Both the position numbers and the translations under genes were made by a program. DNA of 64,000 nucleotides from Hyphomonas oceanitis SCH89 (GTDB taxonomy: Bacteria > Pseudomonadota > Alphaproteobacteria > Caulobacterales > Hyphomonadaceae). The stretch is from the NCBI RefSeq assembly GCF_000685295.1, contig NZ_ARYL01000017.1, positions 1-64,000 on the forward strand, written 5' to 3'. Numbering within the stretch: position 1 is the first letter of the stretch; each line of letters begins with the position of its first letter. Under the pieces are notes generated by a model. The model did no database searches and was not told where the DNA came from. It worked only from the letters and a program-made list of their open reading frames with translations. This document shows positions 35,830-44,523 of this stretch, in pieces.

Positions 35830-35926
35830 CTCGTGAATTCGTCCCTGTTCACGGGCAGTATCGTCGCCCCGGAAATTGCATAGCCTGACATACTTAAGAT
35901 CGGCTTCACGCCATTGCTCGAATTTT

Positions 35927-36445
35927 TCAGTTCCCGGCTGTTTTCTGGTCCGGTTCGATCACCATGCGCGTCCGTCCGGCACCGCCATCAAGGGTCGTAC
36001 GGCGCCTGCCGACTTCCATTTTCAGGGTCTGGCCCTCGGCCACGTCACGATCCCGCATCAAGGCCACATGCCCCGTCATTGTTATCGTATCGACGGCGGC
36101 ATCATAAACGCCGCGGTCGCCCTTGGCCTTCAGTTCAGGCGTCACATAGAACACGTTTCCCTCGGCAACCATGGTCTCGATCGAACCAAAGCCAGAGCCG
36201 ACGCCGGAGGACTCACCGCCTTCGGCCTTGCCACTGAATATGATCGTCACCGTGTCAGCGCGCAGCCGGGCCGTGCCTTGCTGAATGTCGACATTGCCGA
36301 TCAGCAGCACCTTGCGCTCGCGCTCAAGGCTCTCGGTCCGCTCGGAATCGATATAGATTGTCCCACCTTCCGACGAAATCTGTGCCATGGCCGGGGCGGC
36401 CAGAGAGGAGAGCGCCAGCGCTGCCCCGAAGAGTTTAAGGATTGC
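35927..36445 (-). CDS. lptA: LPS transport periplasmic protein LptA
   Basis: The product has 172 residues with a signal peptide (LFGAALALSSLAAPAMA) and an OstA-like beta-jellyroll containing GGTIYIDSERTESLERERKVLLIGNVDIQQGTARLRADTVTI. It bridges LPS transport across the periplasm. I prefer the ATG at 36445, which follows AAGGTGGTG and overlaps the lptC end by 11 bases; an ATG at 36463 is possible. A Gly/Ser-rich insertion (GKAEGGESSGVGSGFGS) interrupts the repeat, as seen in several alphaproteobacterial LptA proteins. Confidence 0.9.
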   Translation of the reverse strand, partial: AILKLFGAALALSSLAAPAMAQISSEGGTIYIDSERTESLERERKVLLIGNVDIQQGTARLRADTVTIIFSGKAEGGESSGVGSGFGSIETMVAEGNVFYVTPELKAKGDRGVYDAAVDTITMTGHVALMRDRDVAEGQTLKMEVGRRRTTLDGGAGRTRMVIEPDQKTAGN

Positions 36446-37109
36446 CATCTGCACCACCTTCATCACTGGCCGCCACATTGGGCTCGGCCGGATAGATCAC
36501 TGTTTTTACGTTACCTTGAAAGACAACGCGGTTACCACCGTCAAGAATTTCATACGAGTCCGAGCGGATATCGCCAAGCGGTCCCTTGCCCTGTAGCGGC
36601 GAAAGACCTTCGACCCAATCCTGCCCGACATGCACGCGCGCGGCGGCTGTATGGAAGGAATAGCCCGACGCATCGGTGATTTTCACATCATCATAAAGCT
36701 CAAGTATGCCAGCGTCGCGGTCATACATGCCCGATGGCGCGCGCACTTCGCTACCGGCTGCATCGCGCAGGATGGGCGCGACAAGGTCAACAACATTGGC
36801 CGTCAGTTCCTTGCGGCGCGCCGCATCCGCCGTGATCGTGAAGCTCTCTCCCGCAGAATCACGCCCCGTGAACCGCGGATTGAGCATGGTGACGACCTCG
36901 TCACCGGAAATCTGAACCGGCACGGCATCACGCGTCAGGGCACTCTTGATGATGAAGCCCAGGAAAAGCCCCATAGAGACCGCCGCGCAGGCCATGAACA
37001 GGATACGCAGGCCGCGCACACGGTCCGACCGCTTGCGGGCATCGGCCAGCGTCAATTGCCGGCGGGGCACCCAGAGGGATGCCGGGTCGTGATGCTTGAC
37101 TGCGTCCAT
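36435..37109 (-). CDS. lptC: LPS export protein LptC
   Basis: This 224-residue protein has a basic N-terminus, one membrane helix (about 33-55, GLRILFMACAAVSMGLFLGF) and a periplasmic jellyroll (about 65-205). The latter contains PRFTGRDSAGESFTITADAARR and ASGYSFHTAAARVHVGQDW. It links LptB2FG to LptA. The end overlaps lptA, indicating coupled translation. The order rnd-lptC-lptA-lptB-rpoN is typical of alphaproteobacteria. Confidence 0.92.
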   Translation of the reverse strand: MDAVKHHDPASLWVPRRQLTLADARKRSDRVRGLRILFMACAAVSMGLFLGFIIKSALTRDAVPVQISGDEVVTMLNPRFTGRDSAGESFTITADAARRKELTANVVDLVAPILRDAAGSEVRAPSGMYDRDAGILELYDDVKITDASGYSFHTAAARVHVGQDWVEGLSPLQGKGPLGDIRSDSYEILDGGNRVVFQGNVKTVIYPAEPNVAASDEGGADGNP

Positions 37110-37203
37110 GAAAGCGAGCGCCTGCGGCCTGTTACTGACTATTACAGGTCGTGTTTACCTTTGATAGGGCCGAAACAAAAGCGCGCACAACATGACGCTT
37201 GCT

Positions 37204-37818
37204 TCAGGAATGGGCGAAAATGTCCTGTTCGCCCCATCCGGCCAGATCGAGTGCAGCGCGGGTCGGCAGGAAGTTGAAACAGGACTGCGCCAGTTCCAGC
37301 CGCCCTTCGCGGATCAGCATCGCCTCAAGACCTTCCTTGATGGCATGCAAGTGCAGCACGTCGGAAGCCGCATACTGAAGCTGCGCATCACTCAACTCCT
37401 TCGCCCCCCAATCGGAGCTTTGCTGGGCCTTGGAGAGGTCGACGCCTGCAATTTCGCGGGCGACATCCTTCAGGCCATGCCTGTCGGTATAGGTTCGCGC
37501 CAGTTTGGAGGCGATCTTGGTGCACCAGATCGGCGCGCAATCAACGCCGAGCCAGCGCTTGATCATACCCACATCGAACCGGGCAAAATGGAACAGCTTG
37601 ATAACCTTGGGGTCGGCCAGCAGTGCCTTCAGGTTCGGGCAATTATAATCCCGACCGAGCTGGACCAGGTGCGCAGTCCCGTCGCCGGACGACAATTGCA
37701 CCAGTGTCAGGTGATCGCGCAGCGGATTGAGGCCCATGGCTTCGGTATCGATGGCAACAATCGCGCCGAAATCGATATTCTGGGGCAGGTCGCCCTTATG
37801 CAGTTGGATTCCGTTCAT
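37204..37818 (-). CDS. rnd: ribonuclease D-like 3'-5' exonuclease
   Basis: The 204-residue protein is a bare DEDDy exonuclease domain: AIVAIDTEAMGL (DxE), LFHFARFDVGMI (Asp) and QYAASDVLHLHAI (Tyr-xxx-Asp). It lacks the HRDC domains of E. coli RNase D (375 residues), as is usual for this alphaproteobacterial form next to lptC. It should trim structured RNA 3' ends. It is 94 bases upstream of lptC on the same strand. Confidence 0.9.
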   Translation of the reverse strand: MNGIQLHKGDLPQNIDFGAIVAIDTEAMGLNPLRDHLTLVQLSSGDGTAHLVQLGRDYNCPNLKALLADPKVIKLFHFARFDVGMIKRWLGVDCAPIWCTKIASKLARTYTDRHGLKDVAREIAGVDLSKAQQSSDWGAKELSDAQLQYAASDVLHLHAIKEGLEAMLIREGRLELAQSCFNFLPTRAALDLAGWGEQDIFAHS

Positions 37819-37943
37819 GCGCAGCGCTTTAGCATGGCTTCGGTTAAGGGCAAATGATCGGTGCAGGCGGTTTCCGGAACCCGGTTCCGATTTGACGCCG
37901 CACCAATGCCGGGGCTAGCTTTCAGGCACACCAGAGGGAGCAG

Positions 37944-38348
37944 ATGATGACCAGAGACCCTATGCAGGCCATCGTTGCCTCCATGCCTTTCGCGGGCCAG
38001 ATCGGCCTGCGCGTCATCGAAGCCACGAAGCATCAGGTTATTGGCGAGGTCACTGTCCAGGCTGACAAGTGCACCTCCGGCAATATTGCCCATGGCGGCT
38101 TTCTGATGACCTTGGCAGATTGCGTCGGGGCTGTCGCAGCCTTCCTGAACCTGCCCGATGACGCGAGAGGCACGACCACGACCGAGAGCAAGACCAACCT
38201 GATCGCTGCGGCGCCCGTCGGCACAGTCCTGCGCGCCACAGCCCTGCCGATCAGCGTCGGCCGCCGCCTGCAAGTCTGGCAAACACGCGTCGAAACGCCT
38301 GAGGGCAAACTGATCAGCCTGACCACGCAGACCCAGCTGAACCTCTAG
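37944..38348 (+). CDS. PaaI-family hotdog thioesterase
   Basis: The protein (134 residues) has the hotdog core with CTSGNIAHGGFLMTLADCVGA; the GxxHGG pattern and following Asp are the PaaI/4HBT active-site signature. The end (VGRRLQVWQTRVETPEGKLISLTTQTQL) is the usual last strands. It should hydrolyse acyl-CoA thioesters. GGGAGCAG precedes the start. It is convergent with the CoA-transferase gene, overlapping by 4 bases. Confidence 0.88.
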   Translation: MMTRDPMQAIVASMPFAGQIGLRVIEATKHQVIGEVTVQADKCTSGNIAHGGFLMTLADCVGAVAAFLNLPDDARGTTTTESKTNLIAAAPVGTVLRATALPISVGRRLQVWQTRVETPEGKLISLTTQTQLNL

Positions 38349-39628
38349 AGCCCCGCCCGCACCTCGGCCCAGGCATCCGCCAGCGCCTCCCGGTGTGCCG
38401 GATCAGCAATCGAGATCAGCATTTCGGCCCGTGCATCAAGGCTCGCGCCGCGCAAGTTCACCGCGCCCTGCTCGGTCACGACCCATCCGATATCCGAGCG
38501 CGGTACGCTGACCGCCTCTGGCCCCAGCCGCGCCACGATCCGGCTGACCTGCCCCTTCGCCGCTGTCGACGGCAGCGCGACAATCGGCATACCGCCTTCA
38601 GAGGCCGCCGCACCGCGCAGGAAATTGGCGAGGCCCCCGATGCCGGACACCTGCTGCCCCTTCATGAATTCCGCATTGGCCTGCCCGAACAGGTCCACCT
38701 CCAGAACCGAATTGATCGCCGTAAAGCGCGGGATCTTCGCCAGCACCTCAATGCCATGCGTGACATCGACACCGCGAAAGCGGAACCGCTTGTCGCGCGC
38801 CACCCGCTCATAGAGCGCCTCGGTGCCCATCGCGACACCAGTGAGGATTGCGCCGGGCGCATCGACCACGCGACCTGCATCGATCAGGCCCAGCACGGGG
38901 TCGGTCACGAGGCCGGAATGGATCGTCAGGTTCGCTGGTCCGCCTGCGTCAGCCAGCGCCTTCAGCACCGCCTGCTGCACATTCCCGATCCCGAACTGAA
39001 GGCAGGCCGCCTCCCCGCCAACAAGATCCGCAATCCGTTCCCCAATGCGCGCAAACACCGGCGGCAAGGCCGATTCCGTCAGCTCCACCAGCGGCGTCTC
39101 GTCCCGGGCCACCACATCGAAGCGCGAAAGCGGCACACGCAAGGTGTCGCGCGGCGCCGGCATGCACGGATTGACCACGGCCATCACCGGAATATCCGGA
39201 CGCGCAAGAATCGCGCCTGAGAAATCCGCCGACAGGCCAAGGCTGACAGTTCCGTCGGCTTCCGGCGGCGAGACCATGATGACAGCCACGTCAATCGGCC
39301 CGGCCTGCATCTCGCGATAGCTTTCGGTATAATGCATGGGACGCAGAAGAATCTTTCCCGCCGCGAAGCCGTCCCGCATGGCGCCATACATGAAGGGCAT
39401 TTCCGCGCGTGCGGTCGCATGCAGGTGCGTCCAGTCGAGATGATTGAGGCCTGGCACGGGTACGCCGACAAAGGTGAGGTCTCGCGCCAGTTCAGCCTCG
39501 GCGCTGAGCGCATTATATAGCCCGACAGGCTCGCCGCTGCATCCGGCAAGGTAGAGCCGCGCAGGCCCCGGCTTCAGGGCCCGCAGCGCGGCAAAGCCCT
39601 CGGCAAGACTATCAGCGCGATGCATCAT
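38345..39628 (-). CDS. acetyl-CoA hydrolase/transferase (4-hydroxybutyrate CoA-transferase-like)
   Basis: This 427-residue family I CoA-transferase has VAVIMVSPPEADGTVSLGLSADF, the oxyanion segment CLQFGIGNVQQAVL, and INSVLEVDLFGQANAEF with the catalytic Glu. VSGIGGLANFLRGA follows and is typical of the acetyl-CoA hydrolase/transferase group. It moves CoA between carboxylic acids such as acetate, propionate or butyrate. Its start overlaps the enoyl-CoA hydratase stop (ATGA), so both are one operon of acyl-CoA metabolism. Confidence 0.9.
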   Translation of the reverse strand: MMHRADSLAEGFAALRALKPGPARLYLAGCSGEPVGLYNALSAEAELARDLTFVGVPVPGLNHLDWTHLHATARAEMPFMYGAMRDGFAAGKILLRPMHYTESYREMQAGPIDVAVIMVSPPEADGTVSLGLSADFSGAILARPDIPVMAVVNPCMPAPRDTLRVPLSRFDVVARDETPLVELTESALPPVFARIGERIADLVGGEAACLQFGIGNVQQAVLKALADAGGPANLTIHSGLVTDPVLGLIDAGRVVDAPGAILTGVAMGTEALYERVARDKRFRFRGVDVTHGIEVLAKIPRFTAINSVLEVDLFGQANAEFMKGQQVSGIGGLANFLRGAAASEGGMPIVALPSTAAKGQVSRIVARLGPEAVSVPRSDIGWVVTEQGAVNLRGASLDARAEMLISIADPAHREALADAWAEVRAGL

Positions 39629-40410
39629 TTGAATGTGAAATTGGCGGGGCGCTTTTCGAGGAAGGAAGAATAGCCCTCCACGAAATCCTCGCTCGCAAAC
39701 CCGTCCGCGAACAGGCCTGTCGCTTCAGACGAGGTGTCGTCCCACCCGGCCTCGATACCCGCGACCATCCGCTTTATCGCCCGTGTCGACCATTGCGACG
39801 TCGCGGCCACCGCATCGCCAAGCGCGCGGGCACCGGCCAGTGCCTCGCCTCTCGCCACCACACGGCTGAGCAGGCCCATTTCCTTCGCCTCGGCCACGTC
39901 AAAAATGCGCGCCGTAAACAGGATGTCCTTCGCGCGCGCAGCCCCGATCGCCGCCACCAGCCGCCGCGTATCGCCCGCCGGATAGACAATGCCCAGCTTG
40001 GCCGGCGTGATGCCGAACCGCGCATCCTCGCTCGCGACCCGCAGGTCTGCCGCCATGGCAAGGCTCATGCCCCCGCCAACACAGGCGCCATCAATCGCCG
40101 CAATCACCGGCTTGGTGCAGGCCTCCACAGCATTCAGCGCCGCCGCGATCACCGCGCCAGACTGCGCCGCCGCTTCAGGCGTCGAATAGATCGTCGAAAA
40201 CTCCGAAATATCTGCACCCGCCGCAAAGGCGCCAGCGTCTCCGCCATGAATGATCACCACCTTGACTGTCTCGGCCGCCACAACCCGCTCGATCAGTTCC
40301 GGGATGGCCGCCCACATGTCGACCGACAGGGCGTTACGTTTTTCCGGCTTGTTGAGAATGATCTCGCCGAAAGGCGCATTGATCTCGAGGCGTATGGATG
40401 GCTGGCTCAA
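39625..40410 (-). CDS. enoyl-CoA hydratase/isomerase family protein
   Basis: The crotonase-fold protein has IILNKPEKRNALSVDM, the oxyanion motif GAFAAGADISEFS, AIDGACVGGGMSLAMAADLRVAS and a C-terminal EGYSSFLEKRPANFTFK. I place the start at the TTG (40410), which follows GGGAGCGGCCCG and gives 261 residues. An ATG at 40479 adds 23 residues with no family similarity. It is coupled to the CoA-transferase gene by a 4-base overlap, so the pair probably handles one acyl-CoA pathway. Confidence 0.88.
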   Translation of the reverse strand: MSQPSIRLEINAPFGEIILNKPEKRNALSVDMWAAIPELIERVVAAETVKVVIIHGGDAGAFAAGADISEFSTIYSTPEAAAQSGAVIAAALNAVEACTKPVIAAIDGACVGGGMSLAMAADLRVASEDARFGITPAKLGIVYPAGDTRRLVAAIGAARAKDILFTARIFDVAEAKEMGLLSRVVARGEALAGARALGDAVAATSQWSTRAIKRMVAGIEAGWDDTSSEATGLFADGFASEDFVEGYSSFLEKRPANFTFK

Positions 40411-40495
40411 ACGGGCCGCTCCCTGGTCGGCGCGCCGCACTGGCGCTATCAGCCTCCCGTCATGGCAAGAAGCCCGCAACCACGCAAGCCGTGGC

Positions 40496-40972
40496 CTAGG
40501 GCATACGTTTCAGCTTCACCAGCGCCTCATCAAGCGCCGAGAGGAAGCGCGACCTGTCCGCCTTGGTAAAGGGCGCCGGTCCGCCCGCCCGCGGCGTGCC
40601 TGTCTCGGCAATGCCGACGCGCAAGTCAGCGAGGATCGCCCGCGTAGCGACCGCCGCGCCAATGGAATCATCGGTAAAGGGTTTGCCCGTCGTCCCGATC
40701 ACTTTCGCGCCAGCTTTCAGGCAGCGGTCGGCCAGCAAGATGTCCGCCGTGATCACGACGCTCTTGGCGTGCGCCCGCTCGGCGATCCAGTCATCTGCGG
40801 CATCAAAACCATCTGTCACGATCTGGCGTGAGAGCAGCGCATGCTCCGGCATGCGAATATAGGAATTGGACACGAGCACAGCAGGCACGCCATGGCGTAC
40901 CGCCACACGGTAGATCTCGTCCTTGACCGGACAAGCATCGCCATCAATGAAAATCTGTACGTCAGCGCTCAT
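40496..40972 (-). CDS. YaiI/YqxD family (DUF188) protein
   Basis: The 158-residue protein has the DUF188 signatures: FIDGDACPVKDEIYRVA at the N-terminus (PIN-like Asp cluster), VSNSYIRMPE, DAADDWIAERAHAKSVVITADILLADRCLKAGA and GRPFT-like GKPFTDDSIG. Members have a PIN/NYN nuclease-like fold, but no activity is established. It stands alone on the minus strand, 86 bases after the enoyl-CoA hydratase start. Confidence 0.9.
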   Translation of the reverse strand: MSADVQIFIDGDACPVKDEIYRVAVRHGVPAVLVSNSYIRMPEHALLSRQIVTDGFDAADDWIAERAHAKSVVITADILLADRCLKAGAKVIGTTGKPFTDDSIGAAVATRAILADLRVGIAETGTPRAGGPAPFTKADRSRFLSALDEALVKLKRMP

Positions 40973-41060
40973 GCGCGCCCTTTAGCAGGTGCTGGCCCGG
41001 AATTCATCTCCCGCAGTCCATTTACACACCAGGCAAGCCGCAAATAGGCGCCAAAAGCTC

Positions 41061-41108
41061 TCCCCCGGCTCCTCGTAATGTCCCAAAGGTCATCGTCAAA
41101 CCGGGGGA
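41061..41108 (-). terminator. inverted repeat after the DUF1150 gene
   Basis: Perfect 8-base arms TCCCCCGG/CCGGGGGA (41061-41068, 41101-41108) lie 22 bases after the DUF1150 stop. The loop is long (32 bases) and the T-run weak, so terminator function is only possible. Confidence 0.4.
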
Positions 41109-41130
41109 AAGCAAGCGCGATCCGTTCTGG

Positions 41131-41373
41131 TTAGTGCACGCTGAGGGGCTTCAGGTCGTTGGCAAGGGCAGCCGCAAACGCAGCATCGCGTCCCTCGACA
41201 ACCGCCAGCCGTACGCCATCGGCAGACAGGACAACAAAGAGTTCTTCGGGATCCTTGATCTGCTCCATGGCATTTGCGGGCATCAGCGTCTGCAATTCGT
41301 CAGCATCCAGGTGGCGGATGTAGACAAAGGCGTCGCTTTCAAACGGGTTCGTTTTCAGTTCGGTCGTTATCAT
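41131..41373 (-). CDS. DUF1150 family protein
   Basis: This 80-residue protein matches the small alphaproteobacterial DUF1150 family: VYIRHLDADELQTLMPANAM, the conserved DPEELFVVLSADGVRLAVVEGRDAAFAAALANDL. Homologues often sit beside hsp20-type small heat-shock genes, which is not the case here. The ATG at 41373 follows AAAGGATTGGAA; a TTG two codons upstream is less likely. The function is unknown. Confidence 0.85.
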   Translation of the reverse strand: MITTELKTNPFESDAFVYIRHLDADELQTLMPANAMEQIKDPEELFVVLSADGVRLAVVEGRDAAFAAALANDLKPLSVH

Positions 41374-41644
41374 TTCCAATCCTTTCCGTCACAAGACAGA
41401 TACCGAACGCCAGAGCCGGTTGCCGTGCCTCATGGGCGGACCCTTCGTTCAATAAGAAGGTGGGGGATCAATGTGTCCGCTTCAAGCGCCAACCTGTGGC
41501 GGAAGTGAGACAGCGTTCACACTTAAGTGAAGCTAAACGATGCTGCTGCCGCGCAGCTGCATCAGATGTTCTGTTGTAAGATCAGCCGTGAGCCCGTTCA
41601 TGTGAGGCGCAAAGCGCCGATACGGAACCCACTAAAAAACCAAG

Positions 41645-41722
<78 letters not shown>

Positions 41723-41771
41723 AATCTCGGGAAGGGCGAGAACTAGACGCAGTGAACGCGCCTTTCAAGCC

Positions 41772-42314
41772 CTAATCTTCATCCTCGTCATCAAGAACGA
41801 GCGGATCATCATCGTCATCGTCCGCATCAGCGTCGATGTCGAATGTGTCGTCCTCATCATCGTCCAGGATGACGTCATCATCATCGTCATCATCGACGCC
41901 TTCTTCGGTGAATCCGGCGGGAACCTTGGCCGTCGTGCCTTCTTCCTCGTCGTCTTCGCCAGCGCCTTCCAGGATCACTTCGGCTTCTTCGCCGCCGAGT
42001 TCCTTGGCATCTTCCTCGTCGTCGATTTCGTCTTCATCATCATCTTCGATGTCGTCGTCATCGTCGCCTTTTTTCTTGCCCTTGCCTTTAACGTCGATTT
42101 CCTCGTCGTCATCATCATCGTCATCGTCGTCAGACTTGACGGCGGCGCGGGCGGCCTTGGCTTTCACTTTCGTGATCGTCGTTTTGATCACTTCGTCTTC
42201 GGGATCGAACTCATTGCCACATTTGGGGCAAACGGCCGGGCGTTTGTGCAGGTCGTAGAAGCGGGCTTCGCAGTCTGGGCAGACTTGCTTGGTTCCGAGT
42301 TTGTCTTTCGACAC
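41772..42314 (-). CDS. TIGR02300 family acidic zinc-ribbon protein
   Basis: The 180-residue protein starts with a zinc ribbon (CPDCEARFYDLHKRPAVCPKCG, about 12-33) identical in form to the TIGR02300 family of alphaproteobacteria. A tail of about 120 residues follows, dominated by Asp and Glu with runs of 8-9 Asp. The GAT/GAA-rich coding produces a microsatellite-like DNA pattern. The function is unknown; such tails can mimic nucleic acid or bind cations. It is divergent from aroA, the usual place for the family. Confidence 0.92.
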   Translation of the reverse strand: MSKDKLGTKQVCPDCEARFYDLHKRPAVCPKCGNEFDPEDEVIKTTITKVKAKAARAAVKSDDDDDDDDDEEIDVKGKGKKKGDDDDDIEDDDEDEIDDEEDAKELGGEEAEVILEGAGEDDEEEGTTAKVPAGFTEEGVDDDDDDDVILDDDEDDTFDIDADADDDDDDPLVLDDEDED

Positions 42315-42427
42315 TGTGCGGCTCCCTCCGGAGTTTCAATGAATTTGGTCTGGCGGGCGCTTGCCATGAACGCTGCGCGCTGTCAAAGCCCCAATTCACG
42401 TTCGAACTGCTCAACTGGAATTATCCC

Positions 42428-43756
42428 ATGGTCTGGACCAGCCGCCCTGTCTCCCGCCTGCACGGCATCCTTCGCGCCCCGGGCGACAAGTCCTGCAGCC
42501 ACCGCGCCCTTATCATGGGCGGCATCGCGCACGGCACCAGCCAATTCACCGGCCTCCTGGAAGGCGACGACGTTCTGCGCACCGGCGCGGCCATGCAGGC
42601 CCTTGGCGCCACGGTCACGCGTACTGGCGCCGGGCAATGGGAAGTCACCGGCACGGGCGCGCGCGGACTCACCTCCCCTGCTGCCTCGCTTGATTTCGGC
42701 AATTCCGGCACGGGCTCGCGCCTGATGATGGGCCTGATGGCCGGCTACGCCCTCACCGTTGAACTTTGCGGCGATGCCAGCCTCAGCGCCCGCCCGATGA
42801 ACCGCATCCTGACGCCCCTGCGCCAGATGGGCCTCACCGACACGGCCGAGCCGCACGGTCGCCTGCCCTTCCGCCTCACAGGCTCTGCCGCGCTGCAAGC
42901 CATCACCTATGCGCCGCCACAGGCTTCCGCCCAGATCAAATCTGCCGTGATGCTCGCGGGCCTCAATGCTCACGGCACAACGATTGTTGAAGAGGCAAAA
43001 CCCAGCCGCGACCACACCGAACGCATGCTGCGCGGCTTCGGCGCCGAAGTCGGCGTCACGCGCGGCGCCGGTCAGGCCCGCACCATTTCGCTCCTTGGTG
43101 GCCAGAAGCTCTCGGCCATCGAGGCGGCCATTCCGGGCGACCCGTCCTCGGCCGCCTTCCTTATTGCTGCGGGCCTGATCTCGCCGGATGGCAACGTGCT
43201 GGTCGAAGGCGTCATGTCCAACCCCACCCGGTCCGGCTTCTATGATCTCGCTGAACTCATGGGCGCCCGCCTCGGCGCCGAAGACACAGGCGACGCCGCT
43301 GGCGAACGCCTGATCGACATCCAATCCGGCAGCGCCGCCCTGATCGGCCGTAACGTCCCCGAACGCCTCGTGCCTTCCATGATCGACGAATTCCCGATCC
43401 TCGGCGTGCTCGCCGCCTTTGCAACCGGCGAAACCGTCGTCACCGGCGCCGAAGAGTTGCGCGTCAAGGAAACGGACCGTGTGAAGGCCGTGGTCGACAT
43501 GCTGCGCGCCAATGGCGTCGAGGCCGAAGAGCGCGAAGACGGCTTCGTCGTCCAGGGCTGCGGCGGCCCGCCCCCCGGCGGCGGCTTGGTCGAGACCCGC
43601 CACGATCACCGCATCGCCATGAGCGCCCTGATCATGGGCACAGCCTCGCAGAAGCCTGTAAGCGTAGACGACATCTCCATGATCGACACCAGCTATCCGG
43701 AATTCCTCGCCCACATGGCGACACTGGGAGCTGATATTTCCGAGGGCGCAGCATGA
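42428..43756 (+). CDS. aroA: 3-phosphoshikimate 1-carboxyvinyltransferase (EPSP synthase)
   Basis: The 442-residue enzyme has the N-terminal GDKSCSHRALIMGGIAHGTS (K/S/R of the active site), LDFGNSGTGSRLMMGLMAGY, the class-typical SAQIKSAVMLAGLNAHG and the C-terminal IDEFPILGVLAAFATGETVV with RVKETDRVKAV. The motif NSGTGSR with Gly/Ala variation suggests a class II-like (glyphosate-tolerant) form, as common in alphaproteobacteria; that is inference. It makes EPSP in the shikimate pathway and overlaps cmk by 4 bases. Confidence 0.96.
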   Translation: MVWTSRPVSRLHGILRAPGDKSCSHRALIMGGIAHGTSQFTGLLEGDDVLRTGAAMQALGATVTRTGAGQWEVTGTGARGLTSPAASLDFGNSGTGSRLMMGLMAGYALTVELCGDASLSARPMNRILTPLRQMGLTDTAEPHGRLPFRLTGSAALQAITYAPPQASAQIKSAVMLAGLNAHGTTIVEEAKPSRDHTERMLRGFGAEVGVTRGAGQARTISLLGGQKLSAIEAAIPGDPSSAAFLIAAGLISPDGNVLVEGVMSNPTRSGFYDLAELMGARLGAEDTGDAAGERLIDIQSGSAALIGRNVPERLVPSMIDEFPILGVLAAFATGETVVTGAEELRVKETDRVKAVVDMLRANGVEAEEREDGFVVQGCGGPPPGGGLVETRHDHRIAMSALIMGTASQKPVSVDDISMIDTSYPEFLAHMATLGADISEGAA

Positions 43757-44391
43757 TCATTGCCATCGACGGAACCACGGCCTCGGGAAAAGGCACGATC
43801 GCCAAGCGGCTCGCGGCGAAATACGCCCTGCCCCACATGGATACGGGCTGCCTCTACCGCGCGACCGCCGTTGCGGCCCTGAAACAGGGCATTGCTCTCA
43901 ATGACGCGGCCGGATTGCAGCAGATCGCGATGAATCTCGACCTGTCCAAATTCCGCGATTCCGACCTGCGCACAGGGGAAGCCGGCAAGGCCGCCAGCCA
44001 GGTCGCCGTTATCCCGGAAGTCCGTCAGGCCCTGTTCGAACTGCAGCGCAGCTTCGCCACGCAGGCCGGCGGCGCCCTGCTTGATGGGCGCGACATCGGA
44101 ACAGTCATTGCACCTGACGCCGATGTGAAACTCTGGGTCGATGCCAATGTCGAGCAGCGCGGATACCGCCGCTGGAAGGAACTGGTCGGCTTTGAGCCGG
44201 ATGTGACGCTCGAAGAGGTCATCAAACAACTCCGGATTCGCGATGAACGCGACCAGTCCCGCAAGGATGCGCCCGCTGCCATCGCGTCAGATGCTGTCTT
44301 GATAGATACGACTGATCTGACTATAGACGCCGCAGTGGAGAAGGCGATTGCAGCCGTTGAGGCCGTTCTCGCCCGTGGAAAGACCGTTTGA
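43753..44391 (+). CDS. cmk: cytidylate kinase
   Basis: This 212-residue kinase has the P-loop IAIDGTTASGKGTIAKRLA, YALPHMDTGCLYRATAVAAL, the GALLDGRDIGTVIAPDADVKLWVDA motif and LIRIRDERDQSRKDAPA for nucleotide binding. It phosphorylates CMP and dCMP. Its start overlaps the aroA stop, and rpsA follows 132 bases later, the widely conserved aroA-cmk-rpsA order. Confidence 0.96.
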   Translation: MIIAIDGTTASGKGTIAKRLAAKYALPHMDTGCLYRATAVAALKQGIALNDAAGLQQIAMNLDLSKFRDSDLRTGEAGKAASQVAVIPEVRQALFELQRSFATQAGGALLDGRDIGTVIAPDADVKLWVDANVEQRGYRRWKELVGFEPDVTLEEVIKQLRIRDERDQSRKDAPAAIASDAVLIDTTDLTIDAAVEKAIAAVEAVLARGKTV

Positions 44392-44523
44392 AGGGCCCAA
44401 AAGGCTCAAATCCAAACAAACGGTACCGCTCTGAAATGACAGACCACTCTAACGGGTCGTTCCGACGCGGGCTGCAATGGTGCAGGCCCGCCTTGAACCG
44501 TTCGCCCCGTCCCCGGAGACACA

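Noticed and set aside
41800-42200. Dense TCATCATCG-type repeats that look like a microsatellite or CRISPR-like array
   Set aside because: They arise from Asp/Glu codons of the TIGR02300 gene on the minus strand; there are no spaced identical repeats.
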